NCBI GenBank assembly: GCA_947168045.1
Contig: CAMVKN010000028.1
Span: 1-42,214 of the forward strand
Source: an uncultured Prevotellaceae bacterium
Lineage (GTDB): Bacteria; Bacteroidota; Bacteroidia; Bacteroidales; Bacteroidaceae
DNA length: 42,214 bases
Direction: 5' to 3'
Part shown: positions 24,366 to 32,124 of the stretch, in pieces
Layout: every line of letters starts with the position of its first letter
Numbering within the stretch: position 1 is the stretch's first letter
Notes under the pieces: model-generated
What the model was told of the DNA's origin: nothing
Database searches by the model: none
What the model saw: only the letters and a program-made list of their open reading frames with translations
Translations under genes and position numbers: made by a program

Positions 24366-24922
24366 CATGAAAACCCGTAAGGCAGGGAGCAGGGTCATCA
24401 AGATGCTGTTTGGAAAGGAGTGAATGTATTTCCTTATACAGGGATTTTTTTGTGTTTGAGGGTGTCAGGGTGACAGAACCCCTTTGTATAAAGGGGCTGC
24501 ACCCTGTTTTTGAGGGTGACAAGGGTGACAGGAGGGTGACAGGATGGTGGCAAGGGTGACAGGAGGGTGACGTAGCAAGTGTTGGCAGGCATGAGGACGG
24601 TCCTGACAACAGCCAGGAGCCGAGATAGCGTTAAATTCTCTCGAGAATTTAACGCTAACTCGTTCACTTGTTTTCTTTTTTAGTCCGGTTGATACGCTAA
24701 AGCGTCTTTAGGAAAACAAATAAAAACCGGAAAAACAAATAAAAACAAATTGTTTTTTCTTGTTTTCTTTGTTTTTGTCTGTTTTCTTCCAAGACGCTTT
24801 AGCGTAAGAAGCTGTCACCCTCCTGTCACCCTTGTCACCCTCAAAAACAGGGTGCAGCCCCAGTGTCTATCGGCGTTCTGTCACCCTGACACCCTAAAAC
24901 CAGAAAATCTCAGGGTACTACA
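24366..24922. other. Intergenic region between convergent genes, dominated by inverted repeats
   Basis: This 557-base space separates the zinc protease (plus) and the phospholipase D-type gene (minus). No convincing protein gene is present. Most of it is the inverted-repeat element at 24459-24895. The left margin (24367-24423) has an 18-codon ORF directly after the protease stop that I do not support as a gene. Confidence 0.7.
24459..24895. repeat. Large nested inverted-repeat element
   Basis: The outer arms pair perfectly over 21 bp (24459-24479 with 24875-24895) and again over 50 bp (24493-24542 with 24812-24861), separated by a short unmatched stretch in which the two arms differ. The arms are built from GGGTGACA-type units (GGGTGACAAGGGTGACAGGA). 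Inside are a near-perfect 30-bp palindrome at 24627-24656 (AGCGTTAAATTCTC..GAGAATTTAACGCT), a 16-bp inverted pair TACGCTAAAGCGTCTT at 24693-24708 / 24791-24806, and a self-complementary AAAACAAAT/TTTGTTTT zone. No transposase is present. It could be a MITE-like insertion, a structured RNA locus or a two-way transcription stop. Confidence 0.85.
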
Positions 24923-26236
24923 TTACAGGAATGGGCTGAGCAGATGAGCAAACCATCCGCGGAAGCGCTGCCAAGGGGTGCGGAACTGGCGCCATGTTTC
25001 AGGCGTGAGATAGAAGCTCTGCGTCTTGTCGCGGTCGAACATCTGGTCCAGCTCGAGGGTGGTGGGACGGTCGATGATGACGGCGTTCTCTTCGTAGTCG
25101 TAGCGCAGGCTACGCGAATTGAGGTTGGTGCTGCCCACGGTGCAAAACCGTCCGTCGACCATCATAATCTTGGAGTGGTGGAAGCCCGGCTCATAGATCC
25201 AGACGTGTGCGCCACGCTTCATCAGCCGGTGCGCCTGATAGAAGGCACAGTCGGGCGTCAGCGGTATGTCGCTCTTGGCTGAGAGCATCAGCTCGACCTT
25301 CACTCCACGCTTCAGGGCACGCTTGAGGGCCTTGGTGACACAGGGCGTGAGCGTGAAGTAGGGGTTGATGATGCGTATGGAGTCCTCTGCATCATCAATG
25401 GCGTTGACATAGAAGTAGCGCATGATGTCGTTGGTGGTGCGTGGCTCACGGTTGATGATGCCGATGAGCTTTTGGCCTGCCGTGGACGTGGTGTCGGGCT
25501 TGAGGTGAGCGGTGAGCGCTGAGTGGTGAGTGGTGAGTGATGAGGCGCGGAAGTATTTCGGGTCGGTGAGTTCTTCGTCCGTCACCTTCTTCCATGTGTT
25601 GATGAAGATGTGCTGCAGGTCGTCGACGGCACCGCCCTCAATGCGGCAGTGCATGTCGCGCCATGAACCCACCTGCTCGGTACCCTTGATGTAGTAGTCG
25701 GCCACGTTCATGCCGCCAGTGTAAGCCACACAGCCGTCGATGACCACAATCTTGCGGTGGTCGCGGGGCCAGATGTGGTTGACCCACGGAAAGCGGATGG
25801 GGTCGAACTCATAGATGTCGATGCTGTCCTGGCGCAGGGCCGTGATGTGGTGCTTCTTCAACGGCTGGTTGTTTGAGTCGTTGCCGAAGCCGTCGAAGAG
25901 TGCCCGCACCTCGACGCCCTCCTTGCGCTTCTCCCTGAGGATGTCGAAGAGGAGTGAGGCAATGCTGTCGTTGCGGAAGTTGAAATACTCTAAGTGTACG
26001 CTCTGACGTGCCTGACGTATGGCTTCGAACATGTCGTCGAACTTCTCCTGTCCCGACATGAGCAGGACGACGCTGTTGTCGTCGGTGAAGTGCACGCCAT
26101 AGTCCTGCAGCTGACGGTAGATGAGTGTGTCGGATGATGGTTTGAGATTTGAGGTTTGAGATTTGAGATTTAAGTTTACACTTACCAGTAGTAAAAGTGT
26201 TAGCAGACTACGTAGAAGGAAGAAGCATTTCATCAT
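24923..26236 (-). CDS. Phospholipase D / cardiolipin synthase-type protein
   Basis: A 437-residue protein with two HKD catalytic motifs: H160-R-K-I-V-V-I-D167 (WPRDHRKIVVIDG) and H354-S-K-I-M-M-V-D361, followed by GSTNLNSRSLRYDYE. The order and spacing fit bacterial cardiolipin synthases of the PLD family, which join two phosphatidylglycerols. Only one N-terminal hydrophobic segment is present (LLRSLLTLLLLVSVNL), either a signal or an anchor, so a periplasmic side is likely. Two heptamer arrays are translated: residues about 26-33 (QTSNLKP, from 26141-26168) and about 231-246 (SSLTTHHSALTAHLK, from 25504-25545). Each sits in a linker. Confidence 0.88.
   Translation of the reverse strand: MMKCFFLLRSLLTLLLLVSVNLNLKSQTSNLKPSSDTLIYRQLQDYGVHFTDDNSVVLLMSGQEKFDDMFEAIRQARQSVHLEYFNFRNDSIASLLFDILREKRKEGVEVRALFDGFGNDSNNQPLKKHHITALRQDSIDIYEFDPIRFPWVNHIWPRDHRKIVVIDGCVAYTGGMNVADYYIKGTEQVGSWRDMHCRIEGGAVDDLQHIFINTWKKVTDEELTDPKYFRASSLTTHHSALTAHLKPDTTSTAGQKLIGIINREPRTTNDIMRYFYVNAIDDAEDSIRIINPYFTLTPCVTKALKRALKRGVKVELMLSAKSDIPLTPDCAFYQAHRLMKRGAHVWIYEPGFHHSKIMMVDGRFCTVGSTNLNSRSLRYDYEENAVIIDRPTTLELDQMFDRDKTQSFYLTPETWRQFRTPWQRFRGWFAHLLSPFL
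25504..25545 (-). repeat. Heptamer array inside the phospholipase D gene
   Basis: Six contiguous seven-base units (GGTGAGC, GGTGAGC, GCTGAGT, GGTGAGT, GGTGAGT, GATGAGG on the plus strand). Six units make 42 bases, 14 codons, so the frame is kept; gain or loss of one unit would shift it. Confidence 0.8.
26141..26168 (-). repeat. Heptamer array just after the PLD signal sequence
   Basis: Four copies of TTTGAGA/TTTGAGG inside codons about 23-33 of the phospholipase D gene. It is complementary to the array at 26261-26295 upstream of the same gene. Confidence 0.75.
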
Positions 26237-26260
26237 TTAATAACAGTATCATCTTTTAAG

Positions 26261-26295
26261 TCTCAAATCTCAAATCTCAATTCTCAATCCTCAAA
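26261..26295 (-). repeat. Heptamer array between the regulator gene and the PLD gene
   Basis: Five copies of TCTCAAA or a close variant on the plus strand, from the stop of the regulator gene (26296) to 34 bases before the PLD start. Transcribed toward the PLD gene it reads TTTGAGA; pairing with the array at 26141 could form a hairpin around the start codon. Confidence 0.75.
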
Positions 26296-29200
26296 TCACT
26301 TCCGGTATTTCTGTCTGTAGTCTGATGGTGAGATGCCAAAGCGCTCCTTGAACAGATTGATGAAGTGTTCGGCGGTGGCGAAGCCGATGTTGTTGGCCAG
26401 CTCGCTCATGTTGATATTGGTGCGTTGCAGCAGGATGCAGCCATTCCTTAGGCGCAGGTCGCGCACCACTTCGGCGGGCGTCCTGCCCGTGATGTCGCGC
26501 ACCTTCTGGAAGAAGGGCTTCATGCCCATGCCCATGGCGGCGGCCATCTCCTCGAGGTTGATGGGGCCGCGGCTCATATTCTGCTGCACGTACTGCTCGA
26601 TGCTGCTGATGAGCTGCTGGTCCATGGCGTCGCTCATGCTGTAGCGGTCAGCCTCTTCCTCATCGTAGCTGAAGTCATACTTCTGCTCGCTCTCATCGTC
26701 ATTCGGCTCTTCCTTCTTCTCGTCTTTGTGTGTGCGGATGGAGCTAATTGTAAGCGAGCGTATCTGCTCGTCCTCCACCACCTGTCCGGTGAGCATCATG
26801 GCCGTCTCGGGCATCGTCTCGGTAGCGGTGGTCATGCTGGCGTTGTGGCTCTCAAGCATGCGCGTCTCGGCACCCTCGATGAGGTTGCTGGTGATGTCGA
26901 AGTCGCTGATGCCTAACAGACGGTTGAAGCGCATGGCAGCCTCGCGGATGTTGAAGGGCTTCGACATGTAGTCGTCAGCTGACAGGGTGATGCCCTGGGC
27001 GGCCATCTCTGACGGAGTCATCTTCGTGTCAGTAATCAGCACCACCTTTATTTTGTTCAGCTTGCTGTTCATCTTGATGTTGTTGCACAACTCGCTGCCC
27101 GTCATGCCCTCCATGTCTTGCTTGATGACGACGAGGTCAGGAATCTGTGCCTCAATGTCCTGTGCGGCCTGGGTGATGTCGGTATAGGGGTGGAAGTTGT
27201 AGACATGCTTCAGGCGCATGGTGACGAACTTCAGGAAGTCCATGTTGTCATCGATGAAGAAGATGTGGAACTTGGCCGTGGGAGCGTTGCTGGAGGTGTG
27301 TATCTCAGAGGTGAACTCCTCGTTGAACAGGTCACCCTGATCCGTCAGTACACGGTTGTTCAGCTCGTAGGAGTGGTCGACGGCCTTCTTGGCTTTCTCC
27401 TCAGGATGTTCCAGCGCTGCCTGCATGTCGCTGACGCGTGTGATGATGGTGAGCATCTGCGAATGGAGTGCGTTCAGCTGGTCACGCTCTTCAGTGGTGC
27501 CGCCCTTCTCAGCCAGGTCCATGATGATGCTGGTCATGCGCGACATGGGGTGGCGCAGCTCGTCGCTGGCAGCCTTGATGTCCTCGCGCTGCTGTACCAG
27601 CTCGGCAATGATGGCGTTCTTGCGGCGCCACAGATTGCGTACCTGGTCGATGCCCTTCTTCCACAGGTAGATGATGGCTACGATGACGATGACATAGAAC
27701 AGCAGCATCCACCATTGCAGGTACCACGGCTTTTCTACGATGATTTCCAGTACACGCTCGGCGTTGCTGATGCTGCCGTCGGCACTGATGGCTTTGACGT
27801 GCAGCTTGTAACGGCCGCTGGGTAGGTCGGTGAAGGTGACGCCGTGTTTCATGGCGTCGCCGTTGTGCCAGTCGTTGCTGAGGTTCTCCATCCAGTACAT
27901 GAACTGCAGACGCTCGCTCTGGTTATAGTCACCTCCGGCAAACTTAATGGTGAAGGTGTTTTGGTCGCTGCCCAGGCGGATGAGCCCTATCTCATTGAGT
28001 GCAACGGGCAGGATGACTTTGCCGTCGTAGGCATGACCCGTCAGAATCTCCTCCTCGCCGACGAGCAGCTGGGTGAACATGACGGGAGGCAGCGAGCTGC
28101 TCTCAGTGGCCTCAGTCTTGCGCATCTGACTGACGCCGAAGATGCCGCCCATGAGGACGTTGCCATCAGAGGTGGTGAGGATGGAACCGAGGTTGAACTC
28201 ATCGGCCTGCAGACCATCGAAGCTATCATAGTTATACAAGCTGTAGTCGTAGGAGTTGTCCTCGTAGTTGTGCTGCAGCACGATGCGGCAGATGCCGCTG
28301 GTGGTGCTGATCCACACGTTGTGGTTGCGGTCCTCGGCAATGCCGCAGATGTTGTTGTTGCAAAGGCCCTGCTTCTCAGTGATGATGTCAAGCACGTCAG
28401 TCGTCTGGTTCAGAATGTTCACGCCTTCGCGCGTACCTACCCATATCAGGCCGCGTGAGTCCTCAAACACCTGGGTGACGTAGTTGTTGGTGAACTTCTG
28501 GATGCTGGTGGAGTTGCCCGAATACTGGCGGACGTCCTGCGACGAGATGTCGAGGATGAGCAGTCCTTCGGAGGTGCCGATGAGCATGCGGTTGCCCGAG
28601 GCGTAGTACAGCGAGGTAATGCTGTTGGTACGCAGCTTGCGATTCTCGCGCGTGTAGCTGGAGAAGACCTCCTGGCGCAGGTTGAACACCTGCAGACCGC
28701 CGTCGGTAGCCACCCACAGGTTGCCGTTCTTGTCGGTGCAAAGGTCGTTGATGTGGTTGTTGACGAGCGTGCTGCGCAGGCTGTCGCTGGCTGTTGAGTA
28801 GATGGTGACGTGCCCGTTCTTGATGCGCGTCAGACCGTTTTGCTTGGAGCCCGCCCACAGGCTGCCGTCCCTGGTGCAGGCCAGTACCGACACCTTCTTG
28901 CTGGCCAGCTGGCCCTCGTAGCCGATGATACCGTCGTCGCTGGTTCCATAGTACACCCGGCCGCTGCTGTCCTGGGCTATGGCAGTGATGTCGCCAACAA
29001 TCTGTGACTCGAACTTGTAGATGTTCTTGCCCAGATAGGCCACGCCAGCCCTGCCGGTGCCAACCCATAGCAGGTCGCTGTTGTCCACATAGACGCTCTC
29101 CACCGACTTGACTTGTGCCAGTCGCATGCCCAGGCCCATGGAGCGCATCTCAATGTACTCCATCTCATGGCTGTTGTTGTCGATGCGAATGAGACCGTCG

Positions 29201-30084
29201 CGGCTGGTAGCCATCCAGATGTTTCCGCTGCGGTCGCCAGCCATCGAGTTGATGCTGATGTCGACATTGGTGCCCGTCAGGCCCAGCTTGTTACCGATGG
29301 TGGTGTCCCAGGTGTTGGTCTGCTTGTTGTATACGAAAAGCGTGCCCTGACCATAGAGCCAAATGTTGTCGTGGGCATCGGCGAAGACCTTCAGGGTAGG
29401 GGTGTGGCGCAGTCGTTGTTGAGCAATGTCGCCGTTGCGCCAGGGAGTGGTCTGCTGGCGGCTGACATTGCAGCATACAATGCGGCCGTCACTGTAGACC
29501 ACCAAGGCACCGTCCTGACACTCGCCGATGGAGCATACCTCGCCCTGAGGAATGGCGTATGCGCTGTTGGTATAGCCAAACTCGTAGATAAGCTGCTGCT
29601 GCATGTTATAGCAGATGATGCCCTTGGTCGGCAGGTAGCCCCACAAGTTCTTCTGCGAGTCGATGTAGATGATGGTGGGCAGGCCGTCGATGCCAAGGCG
29701 TGCGAACACCTGGCGCAGGTCCCGCTCAAAACTCTCCGACTGGGCGTGGTAGATGCAGTAGCCCGATGCCGTCTTGATCCATAGTTCGCCCCCCATGCCC
29801 TCTTGTATGCTCTCGATGTAGCTGTCAGGAAGCGACGAGCCGTCCTGCGAGTCGGTCTGGAAGTGCTTGAAAAGATAGCCGTCATAGCGATAGAGCCCAG
29901 CTGGGGTTCCAAACCACATGAATCCACGGTCGTCCTTCAGGATGCAGTTTATCTGGCTCGATGTAAGTCCGTTGCGCGCAGTGAGGGTTTTGAACACCTC
30001 TTGCCCGCTGGCATCGGCAGTCCACAGCAGGCTAACGATGATCGACAGTGCTATCAGTAATCTCTTCATATTCTTTATGGTCAT
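26296..30084 (-). CDS. Membrane sensor-regulator with beta-propeller, degenerate kinase/receiver and AraC-type HTH
   Basis: A 1262-residue protein (an ATG at 30069 would remove five residues). Signal peptide to about 28; two-component-regulator propeller repeats about 30-690 (GLTSSQINCILKDDRGFMWFGT, repeated W-G/W-V-G-T blades); a Y_Y_Y-like domain about 700-785; one membrane helix about 792-808; a dimerisation-like helix about 825-885; a receiver about 938-1057; an acidic linker; an AraC HTH 1158-1262. This is the hybrid two-component (HTCS) layout, but the H-box reads SDELRHPMSRM instead of SHELRTP, no ATP-binding kinase domain lies between it and the receiver, and the phospho-acceptor Asp is Lys988 (DLVVIKQDMEGM). 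The second conserved Lys (SKPF, K1042) is kept. It probably works without phosphorylation, as a membrane-spanning one-component regulator. Its ligand and targets are unknown; it is flanked by the PLD gene and kdsD. Confidence 0.85.
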   Translation of the reverse strand: MTIKNMKRLLIALSIIVSLLWTADASGQEVFKTLTARNGLTSSQINCILKDDRGFMWFGTPAGLYRYDGYLFKHFQTDSQDGSSLPDSYIESIQEGMGGELWIKTASGYCIYHAQSESFERDLRQVFARLGIDGLPTIIYIDSQKNLWGYLPTKGIICYNMQQQLIYEFGYTNSAYAIPQGEVCSIGECQDGALVVYSDGRIVCCNVSRQQTTPWRNGDIAQQRLRHTPTLKVFADAHDNIWLYGQGTLFVYNKQTNTWDTTIGNKLGLTGTNVDISINSMAGDRSGNIWMATSRDGLIRIDNNSHEMEYIEMRSMGLGMRLAQVKSVESVYVDNSDLLWVGTGRAGVAYLGKNIYKFESQIVGDITAIAQDSSGRVYYGTSDDGIIGYEGQLASKKVSVLACTRDGSLWAGSKQNGLTRIKNGHVTIYSTASDSLRSTLVNNHINDLCTDKNGNLWVATDGGLQVFNLRQEVFSSYTRENRKLRTNSITSLYYASGNRMLIGTSEGLLILDISSQDVRQYSGNSTSIQKFTNNYVTQVFEDSRGLIWVGTREGVNILNQTTDVLDIITEKQGLCNNNICGIAEDRNHNVWISTTSGICRIVLQHNYEDNSYDYSLYNYDSFDGLQADEFNLGSILTTSDGNVLMGGIFGVSQMRKTEATESSSLPPVMFTQLLVGEEEILTGHAYDGKVILPVALNEIGLIRLGSDQNTFTIKFAGGDYNQSERLQFMYWMENLSNDWHNGDAMKHGVTFTDLPSGRYKLHVKAISADGSISNAERVLEIIVEKPWYLQWWMLLFYVIVIVAIIYLWKKGIDQVRNLWRRKNAIIAELVQQREDIKAASDELRHPMSRMTSIIMDLAEKGGTTEERDQLNALHSQMLTIITRVSDMQAALEHPEEKAKKAVDHSYELNNRVLTDQGDLFNEEFTSEIHTSSNAPTAKFHIFFIDDNMDFLKFVTMRLKHVYNFHPYTDITQAAQDIEAQIPDLVVIKQDMEGMTGSELCNNIKMNSKLNKIKVVLITDTKMTPSEMAAQGITLSADDYMSKPFNIREAAMRFNRLLGISDFDITSNLIEGAETRMLESHNASMTTATETMPETAMMLTGQVVEDEQIRSLTISSIRTHKDEKKEEPNDDESEQKYDFSYDEEEADRYSMSDAMDQQLISSIEQYVQQNMSRGPINLEEMAAAMGMGMKPFFQKVRDITGRTPAEVVRDLRLRNGCILLQRTNINMSELANNIGFATAEHFINLFKERFGISPSDYRQKYRK

Positions 30085-30116
30085 TTATAATCGTTTGATA
30101 ATTAGGTTTAGTAAAT

Positions 30117-30165
30117 CTCTCACCTCTCACCTCTCATCTCTCATCTCTCATCTCTCATCTCTCAC
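30117..30165 (-). repeat. Heptamer array upstream of the regulator gene
   Basis: Seven contiguous units of CTCTCAC/CTCTCAT on the plus strand (two CAC, four CAT, one CAC) between kdsD and the regulator start at 30084. In the direction of the regulator gene it reads GTGAGAG/ATGAGAG. No clean TAnnTTTG box follows it. Confidence 0.8.
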
Positions 30166-30170
30166 CTCTA

Positions 30171-31121
30171 TCAAGGCAACATGCATGAGTAGTGGTCAAC
30201 CACGCCCACCAGCTGGTAGTGGTCGTCAACCACCAGCACCGAGTGAATCTTGTGCTGCTGCATGATGCTTTGTATCTCGGTAATCTTGGTTTGAGGCGAC
30301 ACACACTTGGGATGACTGGTCATGATGTCGCTGACGGTGTGGTCAAAGAAGGCCGCCTTCCAGCGTTCTATGGCCCGACGTATGTCACCGTCGGTGATGA
30401 GTCCGGCAATGCGCCCGTCGACCTCAGCCACGCCCAGGCCGAGTTTGCCCTCGGACACCAGCATGATGGCTTCGCCCAGGTGCATCTCGGGTGTCAGCCT
30501 CGGCAGGTCGTTGCTGCGCATGACATCGGCCGCAGTGGTCAGCAGCCGTTTGCCCAGCTCACCGCCGGGATGCAGGTGGGCAAAGTCCTGAGGCTGGAAC
30601 TTGCGTTTCTGCATCAGCGCGATGGCCAGCGCATCGCCCATGGCCAGTGTTGCCGTGGTAGAGCTGGTAGGGGCAAGGTTCAGCGGGCATGCCTCGCGCT
30701 CCACGCTTACGTTCAGGTGGCAGTCTGCATATTTGGCCAGCAGCGACGTGGGGTTGCCCGTCATGGCAATGATGGGAATGTGCATGTGCAGCACCATAGG
30801 GATGAAGCGCAGCAACTCGTCAGTGAGTCCTGAGTTAGAGATGGCCAGCACCACGTCATCGGGAGTCATCACTCCCAGGTCGCCATGGTACACGTCGAGG
30901 GGGTTGATGAAGAACGATGGTGTGCCCGTTGAGGAGAAGGTGGCCGCAATCTTTGCACCGATGTGCCCACTCTTGCCCACGCCAGTCACTATCACCTTAC
31001 CCTTGCATGTAAGCATCATATCGACGGCCACGTCAAACTGGTCGTCCATCTTTGGTATAAGGTCGAGCAGGGCTTCTGCTTCGTCGTGTATGGCCTGTAT
31101 GCCGTATTCTCGTGTCGTCAT
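30171..31121 (-). CDS. kdsD: D-arabinose 5-phosphate isomerase (KpsF/GutQ family)
   Basis: A 316-residue protein with an N-terminal SIS domain (VIVTGVGKSGHIGAKIAATFSSTGTPSFFINPLDVYHGDLGV, AISNSGLTDEL, PLNLAPTSSTTATLAMGDALA) and two CBS domains in the C-terminal 110 residues. It converts ribulose 5-phosphate to arabinose 5-phosphate, the first committed step to Kdo for lipopolysaccharide. The neighbour kdsA uses its product, which supports the assignment over sugar-specific GutQ. It lies 33 bases after kdsA on the same strand. Confidence 0.93.
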   Translation of the reverse strand: MTTREYGIQAIHDEAEALLDLIPKMDDQFDVAVDMMLTCKGKVIVTGVGKSGHIGAKIAATFSSTGTPSFFINPLDVYHGDLGVMTPDDVVLAISNSGLTDELLRFIPMVLHMHIPIIAMTGNPTSLLAKYADCHLNVSVEREACPLNLAPTSSTTATLAMGDALAIALMQKRKFQPQDFAHLHPGGELGKRLLTTAADVMRSNDLPRLTPEMHLGEAIMLVSEGKLGLGVAEVDGRIAGLITDGDIRRAIERWKAAFFDHTVSDIMTSHPKCVSPQTKITEIQSIMQQHKIHSVLVVDDHYQLVGVVDHYSCMLP

Positions 31122-31133
31122 TCCTTAATTAGT

Positions 31134-31165
31134 CGTTATAATACTATAACGTCATCACGTTGATA
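31134..31165. repeat. Short octamer array CGTnATnA
   Basis: Four eight-base units (CGTTATAA, TACTATAA, CGTCATCA, CGTTGATA) in the kdsA-kdsD spacer and over the kdsA stop. Same unit type as the eight-copy array at 19766-19829. Confidence 0.5.
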
Positions 31166-31922
31166 TGATTTTCTCGATGAGTCCTTCCAGTTTGTCCAGC
31201 TCCAGCATGTTCGCTGCGTCGCTCAAGCCCTGGTCGGGCGTGGGGTGCACCTCGAAGAAATATCCCGTGGCGCCGAAGGCCTTGGCAGCCAGAGCCATGG
31301 AGGGCACAAAGCGGCGGTCGCCACCCGTCTTGCCGTCCTTGGCATCGGGGCGCTGAACGCTATGGGTGCAGTCCATGATGACCGTTGGCACGATGTCGAG
31401 CATGTCGCTGATGTTGCGGAAGTCAACCACCAGCGTGCCGTAGCCCATCATGTTGCCGCGCTCGGTGAGCCACACCTCGCGGGCACCGCTCTCCAATGCC
31501 TTCTCCACAGGGTAGCGCATGTCACGCCCACTGAGGAACTGGGCCTTCTTGATGTTCACCGTCCTGCCCGTGCGGGCAGCAGCCACCAGCAGGTCGGTCT
31601 GCCGGCAGAGGAAGGCGGGAATCTGCAGCACGTCGCACACGGCACCCGCTTCCTGGGCCTGCCACGCCTCGTGGATGTCGGTCAGCAGTCGAAGGCCGTA
31701 ACGGCTCTTCACGTCGGCCAGCATCTGCAAGCCGCGCTCCAGGCCGGGGCCACGAAACGAATGCAGACTCGTGCGGTTTGCCTTGTCGAACGATGCCTTG
31801 AAGATGATGTCGGTGCCATGGCGCTGGTTGATGCCTACCAAACACTTTGCCACAGTGTCAAGCAGCTCTGCCGACTCTATGACGCATGGTCCTGCAATGA
31901 ACGTTGGCTGTGTAGCTGTCAT
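31155..31922 (-). CDS. kdsA: 3-deoxy-8-phosphooctulonate synthase
   Basis: About 255 residues from the ATG at 31922 (MTATQPTFIAGPCVIES), chosen over 31961 because the promoter box at 31951-31958 would lie inside the longer gene. Family marks: FIAGPCVIES, FKASFDKANRTSLHSFRGPGLERGL, PAFLCRQTDLLVAAA, IKKAQFLSGRDMRYPVEKA, TERGNMMGYGTLVVDFRN, DCTHSVQRPDAKDGKTGGDRRFVP and FFEVHPTPDQGLSDAANML. It condenses arabinose 5-phosphate with phosphoenolpyruvate to Kdo 8-phosphate in the cytoplasm. It is the first gene of a kdsA-kdsD unit and is divergent from map, with heptamer arrays on both promoters. Confidence 0.96.
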   Translation of the reverse strand: MTATQPTFIAGPCVIESAELLDTVAKCLVGINQRHGTDIIFKASFDKANRTSLHSFRGPGLERGLQMLADVKSRYGLRLLTDIHEAWQAQEAGAVCDVLQIPAFLCRQTDLLVAAARTGRTVNIKKAQFLSGRDMRYPVEKALESGAREVWLTERGNMMGYGTLVVDFRNISDMLDIVPTVIMDCTHSVQRPDAKDGKTGGDRRFVPSMALAAKAFGATGYFFEVHPTPDQGLSDAANMLELDKLEGLIEKIIST

Positions 31923-31950
31923 GTTCTTGCCTCTTTTCCTTTTCAACGTG

Positions 31951-31958
31951 CAAAGGTA
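31951..31958 (-). promoter_or_regulatory. Promoter -7 box TACCTTTG of kdsA
   Basis: Minus-strand TACCTTTG, 28 bases before the kdsA ATG; the heptamer array at 31964-31991 begins five bases upstream. Confidence 0.75.
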
Positions 31959-31963
31959 CAAAA

Positions 31964-31991
31964 GAGTTAGGAGTTAGAAGTTAGGAGTTAG
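31964..31991 (-). repeat. Heptamer array at the kdsA promoter
   Basis: Four units GAGTTAG, GAGTTAG, AAGTTAG, GAGTTAG; read toward kdsA they are CTAACTC. It is in the -33 region of the kdsA promoter. Confidence 0.8.
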
Positions 31992-32055
31992 GAGTTTCTC
32001 TCTTGTGTTTAACATTATTTATCTTTTATGGACGCGAGAAAACTTCTCGCTCAGC

Positions 32056-32072
32056 ACTCCTAACTGCTAACT
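32056..32072 (+). repeat. Short heptamer array at the map promoter
   Basis: CACTCCTAACTGCTAAC, about two and a half units of the CTAACTC-type heptamer, ending six bases before the -7 box at 32079. It has the same orientation relative to transcription as at kdsA and rpsF. Confidence 0.6.
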
Positions 32073-32078
32073 TCTTCG

Positions 32079-32086
32079 TACCTTTG
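32079..32086 (+). promoter_or_regulatory. Promoter -7 box TACCTTTG of map
   Basis: Fits TAnnTTTG, 38 bases before the ATG of map. Confidence 0.75.
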
Positions 32087-32124
32087 CACCCAAAATTGAA
32101 CAATAAAAGTAAATTCGCAAACTG

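Noticed and set aside
24367..24423. 18-codon ORF (MKTRKAGSRVIKMLFGKE) one base after the zinc protease stop
   Set aside because: Too short to judge, no family match by eye, no conserved context visible; it could be translated by re-initiation but there is no support.
30117..30165. Regular short repeats that might suggest a CRISPR array
   Set aside because: The period is seven bases with no spacers; this is a simple tandem repeat.
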